Position numbers and translations under genes: made by a program
Assembly: GCF_036345995.1 (NCBI RefSeq)
Contig: NZ_CP107796.1
Location: 1,798,001-1,862,000, forward strand
Direction of reading: 5' to 3'
Length of the DNA stretch: 64,000 bases
From: Streptomyces sp. NBC_00557
GTDB lineage: Bacteria; Actinomycetota; Actinomycetes; Streptomycetales; Streptomycetaceae
Notes under the pieces: generated by a model
The model's database searches: none
The model's input: the letters and a program-made list of their open reading frames with translations, nothing else
What the model was told of the DNA's origin: nothing
Part shown: positions 34,391 to 42,216 of the stretch, piece by piece
How positions within the stretch are numbered: the stretch's first letter is position 1
Layout: the number at the start of each line of letters is the position of its first letter

Positions 34391-34738
34391 GACCCCCGCC
34401 CGCACGCCGCTGGACCCTGCCCCTCCTGGTCGAACACGTTCACGGGGGATGCTTGCCCAGCGCGCACACAGCCAGTCATCACCCGTGCGCGATGACCGGC
34501 GGTTCGGCCACGGCCGTACGGCGTCCCGGGGCGCCCGCAGGGCCGTGCCGCGCCCGGCGCGCCGGCCCTCCACACGGCGCGGGCCGCCTCGAACGCCCCG
34601 GGACGCCAAGGCAGATGCGCCCGGCACCGGCCGTCGGCACACCGTCACACGCCGTGAAACTGGCCGAAATCCGCTCCCCGGGGCCGGGTTTCCGCACGGC
34701 GCGGCGCGGCGCGCACCGCCCGCTCCCCTGGACGCACA
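34391..34738. other. Intergenic stretch without recognisable gene
   Basis: 348 bp between the ATP-binding gene and the tandem repeat at the PP2C gene end. I see no credible coding sequence on either strand and no clear promoter. It should hold the promoter of the ATP-binding gene. Confidence 0.5.
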
Positions 34739-34824
34739 GGGGAAACGGTCACGCCTCCCACACGGCCCCCGCCATACGGTCGGGGAAACGGTCACGCCTC
34801 CCACACGGCGGCCGCCGTACGGTC
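34739..34824. repeat. 43-bp tandem duplication of the PP2C gene end
   Basis: Units 34739-34781 and 34782-34824 match at 40 of 43 bases. The right unit contains the stop and last codons of the PP2C-like gene (VWEA then TGA on the minus strand). The left unit repeats them beyond the stop. Confidence 0.85.
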
Positions 34825-36315
34825 GTCGGCGTAGCCCTTCACCCGCACCTGGGCGTCGGCGAGGAACGCGGCGAGCCCCGGCGGGGTCCGGCCGGACCAG
34901 CGGCGGGCCAGGTAGGCGCAGAGGGCGGCCTCACCGTGCAGCGGATCGGCCAGGCCCGCGGTGCACATCAGCAGGGCGTCGCCCGGGCGGGCTATCGAGG
35001 CGCGGAACCGGAAGGGCTCCCGGGGCGGCTCGGGCGCCGGCTCGTACGGGCTCGGCGGGGTCGGGATGCCGAAGTCCATGGTGAGCCGGTCGCCGTCGGG
35101 GGTCTCCGCCGGGGGCGAGCCGAAGCCGACCACGGGCACGCCGGTGCCGGCCTCGGCGGTGACCTGCGGCTCGATGTCCTGCCACGCGCCGTCGCGCAGC
35201 CGGAACAGGCCGCCGCCGCCCACGCCGAAGAAGACGCGGGTACGGCAGCCGGGGTCGGCGGGCAGCAGCAGGCAGCGCAGGCTCGCCGTGTACTGCTCGG
35301 GGTCGACGCCCCGTTCGGCGGCGCTCGCACGGAGCTTGCCGAGGCTGCGGTCGGTCAGCCGGTTCAGGCCCGACTTCAGGTCGCCGCGCCGGGCCGCCCG
35401 GATGTCCTCCACGAGCCGGTGATGGCTGCGGCCGACGGCCCGCCCGATCCACCGGCACGCCTCGGCCGCCGCCAGATGCGCGTCGGGGGCCCCGCGCACG
35501 CCGGTCGCCATCGCGACGAGCACCAGGGCGTTCTCGCCGGTCCCGAACCGCGCGGTCAGCAGCGAGTCCCGCCGCGGCTCGCCCCGGAACCGCGCCGAGT
35601 CCCCGCGCAGCGACACCGCTCGCAGTGTGCACGCCCCGTACCGGGCCCCGTCCAGCACGGTGTCCGCGACCAGCTCCCCCAGCCCGTCCGGATCGGCGAC
35701 CGGCAACGCGGTGGGCTCCGGGTCGTAGGTGGGCGGCCCCGAACCGACGTAGTCGACGGAGGAGGGGGGTGGGGGCGGGGTGGTGGGGGCCGCAGGGGCC
35801 GGGGACGCCTCCTGCGGCTCGGCGGGCGGCGCGGAAGCGGTCGGCTGGGCCGGGGCCTGCGGCTCTTGCGCGGGCTGTTCCGCGGGCGGCGCAGGGGGTT
35901 CCGGTTCCGCCGGACGCAGGGGCTCGCGGGGTTGCCGCTCCGTCGGCCGGAGTGGCTCGGGCGGGGTCGGGCGGCGGGGTGGCGGTACGTCGCTGGAGGC
36001 GGCCGGAGGGGCGGGGGCGGGAGGCGGTGGGGCGGGCGGGGCCTCGGGCGCGCGTTGGGCCGGCAACGCCGGCCCGGGGTGAGGCGGTGCCGGTGGATTC
36101 CCGGGGGCCGTGTCGCCCTCGGTGTCGTCGCCGGGTTCGGCCTGGGCGGGAGGTGGCGTGAACGGACGGCCCGTCACCGTGCGCTTGGCGGAGGCGAAAC
36201 GGTCGTCCAGGGAATCGGCCGCGGCCGCCGGCCCCGTGTCCGCGGTGGAGTCGTCGTACAGCTGTCCCCACCAGTCGTCCTCGGGACGGGCGGGCCTTCC
36301 CCCCTGCTGGCTCAT
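34792..36315 (-). CDS. PP2C-family protein phosphatase-like, Pro-rich N-terminus
   Basis: A 507-aa protein. A short acidic start (EDDWWGQLYDD) leads to a ~130-residue Pro/Ala-rich linker (about 60-195). The PPM/PP2C-like domain follows: SLRGDSARFRGEPRRDSLLTARFG, VLVAMATGVRG, ACRWIGRAVG, ending DALLMCTAGLADPLHGE and DDRTAAAVWEA. The usual metal-binding Asp-Gly in motif II reads ATGVRG, so metal binding may be altered. It is Ser/Thr-phosphatase-like, perhaps linked to the adjacent RsbW-type kinase. ATG 36315 is preceded by AGGGG. Its last codons lie in a 43-bp tandem duplication. Confidence 0.75.
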   Translation of the reverse strand: MSQQGGRPARPEDDWWGQLYDDSTADTGPAAAADSLDDRFASAKRTVTGRPFTPPPAQAEPGDDTEGDTAPGNPPAPPHPGPALPAQRAPEAPPAPPPPAPAPPAASSDVPPPRRPTPPEPLRPTERQPREPLRPAEPEPPAPPAEQPAQEPQAPAQPTASAPPAEPQEASPAPAAPTTPPPPPSSVDYVGSGPPTYDPEPTALPVADPDGLGELVADTVLDGARYGACTLRAVSLRGDSARFRGEPRRDSLLTARFGTGENALVLVAMATGVRGAPDAHLAAAEACRWIGRAVGRSHHRLVEDIRAARRGDLKSGLNRLTDRSLGKLRASAAERGVDPEQYTASLRCLLLPADPGCRTRVFFGVGGGGLFRLRDGAWQDIEPQVTAEAGTGVPVVGFGSPPAETPDGDRLTMDFGIPTPPSPYEPAPEPPREPFRFRASIARPGDALLMCTAGLADPLHGEAALCAYLARRWSGRTPPGLAAFLADAQVRVKGYADDRTAAAVWEA

Positions 36316-36828
36316 GCCCCTGATTGTCCACCGCGCGGGCCGTCTGAAAACGGGGCATCGGGAAAATCCGGCGCACCCGGCGCCGTCGAACGGCGCGTCG
36401 AGTGAGGGGTGGGACAGCAGACGACGAGCGACGGCCGAGGGGCGCAGGAGGCCGCCGGGCGGCCCCACCCCCCCCACGGGAGGGCCGCCCGGCGGCGTCC
36501 GGAGTGGCCCGGCCCTGGATCCCCTTCGCGTGGCTCGCACAGGTCCGGGCCCGGGCCACGGCCCAGGGCGGCCGGGGCCGTAACAGGGCACCCGGCCGAC
36601 TGGCCTGATGGTGGCTTGGTTTCCCGGGACGCGGCTGTGCCTCGGGTGCACGCTCGCGTTCCGTGATGCTGCCGCCTTGGCAGAGTCACCACCGGTGCGG
36701 CGATGATGTTGCGCGGCGGGTTTGCGCCGTGGCCGGTTTCCGCCAGGCCGGGCCCGTCATGGCGGCTTCTCGGTGGCGAGTTCCCGGGCCCGGCGCCGGG
36801 CCTGTTCCAGGGGAGGGGACGTGAGCCG
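36316..36828. other. 513-bp divergent intergenic region with poly-C hairpin
   Basis: No gene is recognisable. The main feature is a hairpin: 36451-36465 pairs perfectly with 36482-36496 (15 bp) around a 16-nt loop holding a run of eight cytosines. Its place between two divergent genes is odd for a terminator. The rest is GC-rich and should contain promoters for the PP2C gene and the regulator at 36829. Confidence 0.55.
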
Positions 36829-37809
36829 ATGCTGGCGGCGATAGGGCTGGACGAGACGCACGAGGCGGCGTACAGGGCGCTGGTGTCCGTGGGCGCGGCC
36901 GACGTGACCGATCTGGCACGGCGCCTGGCACTGTCGGAGCCGGAGGCGGAGCGGGCGCTGCGCCGGCTGGAGCGGCACGGGCTCGCCGCCCAGTCCCCGG
37001 CGCGGCCGGGCCGCTGGGTGGCCGCGCCGCCCGGCGTGGCCCTGGGCGCGCTGCTCACCCAGCGGCGGCACGAGTTGGAGAAGGCGGAGCTGACGGCGGC
37101 GCTGCTGGCGGAGGAGTACCGGGCGGCGGCGGCCGAGCCCGCGGTGCACGACCTGGTCGAGGTGGTGACCGGCGCCGCGGCGGTCGCCCAGCGCTTTCTG
37201 CAGCTGCAGCTGGGCGCGGCCGAGGAGGTGTGCGCGCTGGTCACCGGCAATCCGGTGGTCGTGTCCGGCGTGGAGAACGAGGCGGAGGAGCAGGCCGCCG
37301 GACGCGGGGTGCGCTACCGGGTGGTGGTGGAGCGCGCGGTGCTGGAACTGCCGCACGGGTTCACCGAGTTGTCGGCGGCGCTGGCCCGCGACGAGCGGGT
37401 GCGGGTGGTGGACCGGGTGCCGGCCAAGCTGGTGATCGCCGACCGTGCGCTCGCGATGGTGCCGCTGACCTCGCGCACGGGCGAGCCGGCCGCGCTGGTG
37501 GTGCACGCCAGCGGGCTGCTGGAGCTGCTGGCCGGGCTGTTCGAGTCGGTGTGGCGGGAGGCGCTGCCGCTGCGGCTGGAGGCGTCCGAGGTGGTCGAGG
37601 AGGAGCCGGACCAGCCCGACGCGACGGACCTGGAGGTGCTGTCGCTGCTGCTGGCCGGGCTGACCGACGCGAGCGTGGCCAAACAGCTCGACCTGGGCCT
37701 GAGGACCGTGCAGCGCCGGGTACGGCGGCTGATGGAGCTGGCCGGGGTGACGACCCGGCTGCAGCTGGGCTGGCACGCGTACGAGCGGGGCTGGGTGACC
37801 CGTGCCTAG
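36829..37809 (+). CDS. TrmB/LuxR-type two-HTH transcriptional regulator
   Basis: A 326-aa regulator with DNA-binding motifs at both ends. The N-terminal TrmB-like winged helix reads ETHEAAYRALVSVGAADVTDLARRLALSEPEAERALRRLERHGL. A central domain (about 90-250) is typical of Streptomyces helix-turn-helix/LuxR regulators. The C-terminal LuxR HTH is EVLSLLLAGLTDASVAKQLDLGLRTVQRRVRRLMELAGVTTRLQLGWHA. ATG 36829 has GAGGGGA upstream. The TAG stop (37807-37809) is part of the CTAG target duplication beside MITE copy 2, so the element may have set the present C-terminus. The ligand is unknown. Confidence 0.88.
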   Translation: MLAAIGLDETHEAAYRALVSVGAADVTDLARRLALSEPEAERALRRLERHGLAAQSPARPGRWVAAPPGVALGALLTQRRHELEKAELTAALLAEEYRAAAAEPAVHDLVEVVTGAAAVAQRFLQLQLGAAEEVCALVTGNPVVVSGVENEAEEQAAGRGVRYRVVVERAVLELPHGFTELSAALARDERVRVVDRVPAKLVIADRALAMVPLTSRTGEPAALVVHASGLLELLAGLFESVWREALPLRLEASEVVEEEPDQPDATDLEVLSLLLAGLTDASVAKQLDLGLRTVQRRVRRLMELAGVTTRLQLGWHAYERGWVTRA

Positions 37810-37946
37810 GCCCTGTCGTCAAACTCCCTCCCCCAGCCTTCGGCCGGGGGGACCCCCAGAGCACGCACCTACGGCATGCATCAGCTGCTCCGCAGCGGGC
37901 GCGAGGCCCGCCCTCCGGGCGGACGGCGGGAGTTTGACGACAGGAC
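37810..37946 (-). mobile_element. 137-bp MITE-like element, copy 2 (inverted)
   Basis: The element is bounded by CTAG on both sides (37806-37809 and 37947-37950), a clean 4-bp target duplication. Its inverted terminal repeats are the same as copy 1 but in opposite orientation. It differs from copy 1 at only two positions. CTAG fits the YTAR target of IS5-group elements. It has no coding capacity, so a transposase elsewhere would be needed. Confidence 0.88.
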
Positions 37947-38061
37947 CTAGGGCCCGGACGCGCTTGCGGCACCCCTGCCGGCCGGCGTGGCCGCCGCGCA
38001 CCGGACACCCGTCACCCGCGCACCGGCCACACCCCACCCCCCACCGCGCCACACCACCACC

Positions 38062-39561
38062 TCATCCCACCGCGGACCCACCCCGCACCGTCACCCGGTG
38101 CAGCGCGCGCAGCACGAGGTCGGCGAGCTTCGCCATGCCCGTGTCGTTGAAGTGCAGGTGGTCGCCCGGGTCGTAGGCCGGACGGAGGCGGGTCGGGTCG
38201 GCCGGGTCGCGCAGGGCGGCGTCGGCGTCGGCGACCGCGTCGAAGGCGCCGCCGGTGCGGATGAACGCGTTCACCCGCCGCCGTACCGCCTCGCGCGCGG
38301 CCGTGTAGGCCGGGAAGCCCCGGTACGGCGTGAGGGTGACGCCGACGACCCGGACGCCCCGGGCGTGGGCGCGGGCGACGAGCGTGCGGTAGGCCGCGGC
38401 GTACGCGGAGACGTCGTCGGCCGCCGGGAAGCCCTTGATGTCGTTGATGCCCTCCAGGACGACCAGCACCCGCACCCCGGTACGGTCCGGGGCGTCGGCG
38501 TCCAGGCGGGCGAGGGCGCTCGGTCCGGCGCCGTCCCGGAGCAGACGGTTGCCGGAGATCCCGGCGTTGAGGACGCCGAGCCGGTCCGTGCGGAGGCGGT
38601 CGGCGAGCCGGTCGGGCCAGCGGTGGTTGGTGTCGGGCGTGGAGCCGTTTCCGTCGGTGAGGGAGTCGCCGAACGCGACGACGCTGCCGGTGGCGGGGCC
38701 GAGGACGTCGACGCCGGTGACGTAGTACCAGCAGCCGACCATCGTGGTGTAGGCGGCGCCGTCCTCGTCCGCGGCCCGGCCCGCGCCCTGCGGGGCGATG
38801 TAGCTGGTCTGCAGGGCGGTCTGGTGGAAGGTGGCGGGCCCGTCGTCGCCGGGGGTGGCGACGCTGACGAGGAGGTCGGCGGCGGGCCGGACGGGCAGCG
38901 GCACCGGGTCGGTGACCGTGTCCTCGCCGGGCGGCACGGTGACCGCGCGGGCGCCGCCGAACGTGGCGACGCGCAGGGTGCCGGGCAGGGCGCCGGGACC
39001 GGCCGCGCGGAGTGCGACGGTGACCGCGCCGAGCCGCAGCGGCCCCCTGCCGAAACGGTTGCTGAGCCGCACGCGCACGGCGCTGCCGCCGACGCTGAGG
39101 TGGACCACGTTGCGCACGGCGGCACCGGGCAGCGCGGCGGCGGCGCCCGAGGGCGCACTCTCCCAGCTCCCGGTCCAGCGGCCCGCCGACACCCCCACTC
39201 CGGGACCGCCCGCCCGGCGCACCGGCGGCCCCTCGACGCTCCGGCCACCCGCCCCGTACGGCGGCGAGCCCTCGGCCCTCCGCCCACCCGCCCGGCCAAC
39301 CGGCTCCACCACCCGGCCGCCCACCCGACGCGGCCTCGCCGACTCCCCCCGTACCGCCCCCGGCTCCACCCGCCGGACACCACTCACGGCCCGGCAACCG
39401 CTCACGGCCCGGCCACCGGTGGCGGCCCGTGAGACCACCCCGGCGACGGCCCCCGGACCGTCGCCCCAGGCCCACGACGCCGGCGCCGCGGCGGCCGGGT
39501 GTGCCGGACCCGGCAGCATCGCCATCACCAGCACCGCGAGGATCCGCCCGACCCCGGTCAT
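38062..39561 (-). CDS. Secreted SGNH/GDSL-type esterase
   Basis: A 499-aa exported hydrolase. A signal peptide (VGRILAVLVMAMLPGPAHPAAAAP) is followed by a ~100-residue Arg/Gly/Pro-rich region with short repeats (GRAVSG-CRAVSG). A beta-rich domain (about 130-250) precedes the SGNH hydrolase: block I VVAFGDSLTDG with the nucleophile Ser, block II GISGNRLL, block III EGINDI, and block V DHLHFND with the Asp-His pair. Relatives are lipases, carbohydrate esterases or rhamnogalacturonan acetylesterases. ATG 39561 is chosen because it starts the signal peptide. The low-complexity insert is unusual for the family. Confidence 0.9.
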   Translation of the reverse strand: MTGVGRILAVLVMAMLPGPAHPAAAAPASWAWGDGPGAVAGVVSRAATGGRAVSGCRAVSGVRRVEPGAVRGESARPRRVGGRVVEPVGRAGGRRAEGSPPYGAGGRSVEGPPVRRAGGPGVGVSAGRWTGSWESAPSGAAAALPGAAVRNVVHLSVGGSAVRVRLSNRFGRGPLRLGAVTVALRAAGPGALPGTLRVATFGGARAVTVPPGEDTVTDPVPLPVRPAADLLVSVATPGDDGPATFHQTALQTSYIAPQGAGRAADEDGAAYTTMVGCWYYVTGVDVLGPATGSVVAFGDSLTDGNGSTPDTNHRWPDRLADRLRTDRLGVLNAGISGNRLLRDGAGPSALARLDADAPDRTGVRVLVVLEGINDIKGFPAADDVSAYAAAYRTLVARAHARGVRVVGVTLTPYRGFPAYTAAREAVRRRVNAFIRTGGAFDAVADADAALRDPADPTRLRPAYDPGDHLHFNDTGMAKLADLVLRALHRVTVRGGSAVG

Positions 39562-39732
39562 CCGCGCACCCGACCTTCCCCGTCGCCCGTCGGTGCAGAC
39601 CGTGCCACACGGCCGGGCCGTGCCACCGCACCCTCGGCGGCCGGCCACCCGCTCGGCGCAACCGGGCGTAGGGCGGCGGCTCTAGGGCGGAGAGCCGATG
39701 TGCCGGGCGGGCGGGCGTGCTTGGCTGGCGGT

Positions 39733-40104
39733 ATGACCGAATTCAGCGAGGCGGAGCGCGCGTATCTGGCGTCGCAGCGGCTGGGGCGCATGGCCACCGT
39801 CGACCGGCACGGCCAGCCGCAGGCGAACCCGGTGGGCTTCCACCTGCAGGACGACGGCACCATCCTGATCGGCGGCTACGCGATGGGGACGACGAAGAAG
39901 TGGCGCAATCTGCGGCAGAACCCCAAGGTCGCCCTGGTCGTCGACGACATCGCGAGCCTGCGGCCCTGGCGGGTGCGCGGCGTCGACATCCGCGGCGAGG
40001 CGGAACTCCTCGTCGGCCCGCACGACTTGGGCCCGCACCTCAGCGAGGAGGTGATCCGCATCCATCCCCGCAGGGTGCACAGCTGGGGATTGGAGGAGGA
40101 GTAG
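39733..40104 (+). CDS. PPOX-class F420/FMN-dependent split-barrel protein
   Basis: A 123-aa flavin/deazaflavin-binding split beta-barrel protein: FSEAERAYLASQRLGRMATVDRHGQPQANPVGFHLQDDGTILIGG, then GTTKKWRNLRQNPKVALVVDDI, RGVDIRGEAEL and IRIHPRRVHSWGL. The family (Rv1155/Rv2074-like) reduces substrates with F420H2 or FMN. The substrate is unknown. ATG 39733 follows a weak ribosome site. It converges on ogt. Confidence 0.87.
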   Translation: MTEFSEAERAYLASQRLGRMATVDRHGQPQANPVGFHLQDDGTILIGGYAMGTTKKWRNLRQNPKVALVVDDIASLRPWRVRGVDIRGEAELLVGPHDLGPHLSEEVIRIHPRRVHSWGLEEE

Positions 40105-40109
40105 CCGCG

Positions 40110-40126
40110 CCGCCGGCGGCCGGCGG
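40110..40126. terminator. Short hairpin between convergent genes
   Basis: CCGCCGG pairs with CCGGCGG around CGG. It lies directly after the split-barrel gene stop and 9 bp before the ogt stop. Confidence 0.45.
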
Positions 40127-40134
40127 GCCGGGCA

Positions 40135-40734
40135 TCAGCCGGCCTGCCCCGCGTCGCTGGCGGGACGCCGGGCTGCTCCGCCCCTGCGCGCGGCAGGACC
40201 GCCCGCGGACGGCGCCGCCTGCGCTGTGTCCGTGAGCGCGCCCTCGAGGGTCAGCAGCCACACCTTGCGTTCGACGCCGCCCGCGTACCCGGTCATCGCC
40301 CCGTTCGCGCCGATGACCCGGTGGCACGGGCGCACGATCAGCAGCGGGTTGGCGCCGATCGCACCGCCGACGGCGCGCACCGCCGCGCGGGACGCCCCGG
40401 TCCGCGCGGCGATCTGCCCGTAGGTGGCGGTGGCGCCGTACGGCACCTCGTCCAGCGCCGCCCACACACGCTGCCGGAACGCGGTGCCGCGCGCGCGCAA
40501 CGGCAGCCGGAACTCCCTGAGTTCACCGGCGAAGTAGGCGGCCAGCTGCTCCGCCGCCGCCCGGAACGGGCCCCTGTCGCACCGCCACCCGTCCCCCGCG
40601 TTCCGCAGGCTCTCCGCGCTCCGCCCGCCCTTCTGCCCGGGCACGGACAGCGAGGCGAGCGCCCCGTCCGCGTCGGCGGTGAGCACCAACCGGCCCACGG
40701 GGGAGTCCAGTTCGGTCCAGTAGCCGGCCGTCAT
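40135..40734 (-). CDS. ogt: Methylated-DNA-protein-cysteine methyltransferase
   Basis: A 199-aa suicide repair protein that moves the methyl group of O6-methylguanine onto its own cysteine. The active site IVRPCHRVIGANG is intact, and the DNA-binding wing GAIGANPLL and start of the C-domain (FRQRVWAALDEVPYGATATYGQIA) are typical. The C-terminal ~30 residues form a low-complexity Ala/Gly/Arg tail. Its ATG (40734) overlaps the stop of the upstream ada-alkA gene (ATGA), so the two alkylation-repair genes are coupled. Confidence 0.94.
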   Translation of the reverse strand: MTAGYWTELDSPVGRLVLTADADGALASLSVPGQKGGRSAESLRNAGDGWRCDRGPFRAAAEQLAAYFAGELREFRLPLRARGTAFRQRVWAALDEVPYGATATYGQIAARTGASRAAVRAVGGAIGANPLLIVRPCHRVIGANGAMTGYAGGVERKVWLLTLEGALTDTAQAAPSAGGPAARRGGAARRPASDAGQAG

Positions 40735-42125
40735 CGGCTCCACTCCCCTGCCACCCGCAGATGCTGGACGGCGTACGAGCGCCAGGGCCGCCACGCGTCG
40801 GGCACCTCCGCGCCGGGCGGGGCGACGTCCGGGTCGCCGAGGGCGCGCACGCGTACGGCGGCCACGGTGGCCGGGTCCATGCCGGGCAGGGCGAGCAGGG
40901 CCTCCTGCGCGTCGTCCCGGTCGGCGCCGGGATCCAGTCGTACCGTGCCGTCGGCCAGGGCGGCGGCGAGCGCGCCCAGCGGGCCGTCCGGCTCGGCCTC
41001 GGCGAGGACGGCGGCCTCGGGGAAGAGCCGGGTGAGGCCACCGCAGGGCGCGTCGAGCACCTTGCCGTACCGCCGCACCAGCTCCTCGGCGCCCTCCTTC
41101 CCGGCCAGCGCCCGGACGGCGGGCTCCAGCGGGTCCACGGCGCCGGGCGAGCGCAGTCCGGGCCGGGCGGCGACCAGCGGGCCGAGCCGCGGGTCGGCGC
41201 CGAGCCGCTCGTCCACGGCGTACGGGTCGGCGTCGAGGTCGAACAGGCGCCGCAGCCGCTGCACCGCGGTGGTGAGGTCCCGGGGGTCGGTGAGGTGCAG
41301 CCGTGCGTCGAGCCAGCCGCCCGGACGGGTGCCGGTCCCCGGCCGCGTCGTCCGGGTGCGCTCCGCCACGGCGACGATCCCGGTGCCGTACGGCAGCCGC
41401 AGCGTGCGCCGGTAGGTGCGGCCGCCCGGCGGGCCGGTGACCTCTTCGACACCGGCCAGCGCCTCCCGCGCGAGCTGGTCGAAGACGGCGCCGGCCTGGT
41501 AGGGGCCGCGATGGGCGAGCCGCAGCGGGATCCCCGCGCCGGGCGCCGTCCCCCGGCCGGCCCGGCGCCGGGGTGCGGCGGCCCGCAGCTGGGTCGGGGT
41601 GGAGGCGTACACCTCCCGTACGGTGTCGTTGAACTGGCGCACGCTGGCGAACCCGGACGCGAACGCGATCTCGGTGACCGGCAGCTCGGTGGTCTGCAGC
41701 AGCACCCGCGCGGTGTGCGCCCGCTGGGCCCGGGCGAGCGCGACGGGTCCGGCGCCCAGCTCGGCGGTCAGCTGCCGCTGGACCTGCCGCGCGCTGTAGC
41801 CGAGCCGCGCGGCGAGCCCGGCGACGCCCTCGCGGTCCACGACGCCGTCGGCGATCAGCCGCATGGCCCGCCCGACGACGTCCGCCCGCACGTTCCACTC
41901 CGCCGACCCCGGCACCGCGTCGGGCCGGCACCGCCGGCAGGCCCGGAACCCGGCTCCCTGCGCGGCGGCGGCCGTCGGGAAGAACCGCACGTTGTGCCGC
42001 TTCGGCGTCACCGCCGGGCAGCTGGGCCGGCAGTAGATGCCGGTGGTCTCGACGGCGAAGAAGAACACCCCGTCGAACCGCCCGTCCCGGCTGCGCACCG
42101 CCTCGTACCTGGAGTCCTCGTCCAT
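40731..42125 (-). CDS. Ada-like regulator fused to AlkA-like glycosylase domain
   Basis: A 464-aa protein. The N-terminal Ada metal domain (Cys32, Cys36, Cys63, Cys66) takes methyl groups from phosphotriesters and so switches on transcription. An AraC-type HTH follows (~80-185: LAARLGYSARQVQRQLTAELGAGP, IAFASGFASVRQFNDTVRE), then an AlkA-like domain. The C-terminal HhH part is degenerate: LPGMDPATVAAV replaces the usual LPGIGPWTA, and the stretch that should hold the catalytic Asp is cut to DVAPPGAEVPDAWRPW. Base-excision activity is doubtful. ATG 42125 has GGGAG close upstream. It probably regulates its operon with ogt. Confidence 0.9.
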   Translation of the reverse strand: MDEDSRYEAVRSRDGRFDGVFFFAVETTGIYCRPSCPAVTPKRHNVRFFPTAAAAQGAGFRACRRCRPDAVPGSAEWNVRADVVGRAMRLIADGVVDREGVAGLAARLGYSARQVQRQLTAELGAGPVALARAQRAHTARVLLQTTELPVTEIAFASGFASVRQFNDTVREVYASTPTQLRAAAPRRRAGRGTAPGAGIPLRLAHRGPYQAGAVFDQLAREALAGVEEVTGPPGGRTYRRTLRLPYGTGIVAVAERTRTTRPGTGTRPGGWLDARLHLTDPRDLTTAVQRLRRLFDLDADPYAVDERLGADPRLGPLVAARPGLRSPGAVDPLEPAVRALAGKEGAEELVRRYGKVLDAPCGGLTRLFPEAAVLAEAEPDGPLGALAAALADGTVRLDPGADRDDAQEALLALPGMDPATVAAVRVRALGDPDVAPPGAEVPDAWRPWRSYAVQHLRVAGEWSR

Positions 42126-42216
42126 CACGCTCCCAGTGTCGGACGCCCGGAGGAGCCCCGGCCAGCGGAAAACGGACATGACGCTGACGGACGGCACGCC
42201 GGAGGAACGCGGGCCC

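Noticed and set aside
36452..36495. Possible tRNA or structured RNA at the poly-C hairpin
   Set aside because: Single stem only, no cloverleaf or T-loop motif.
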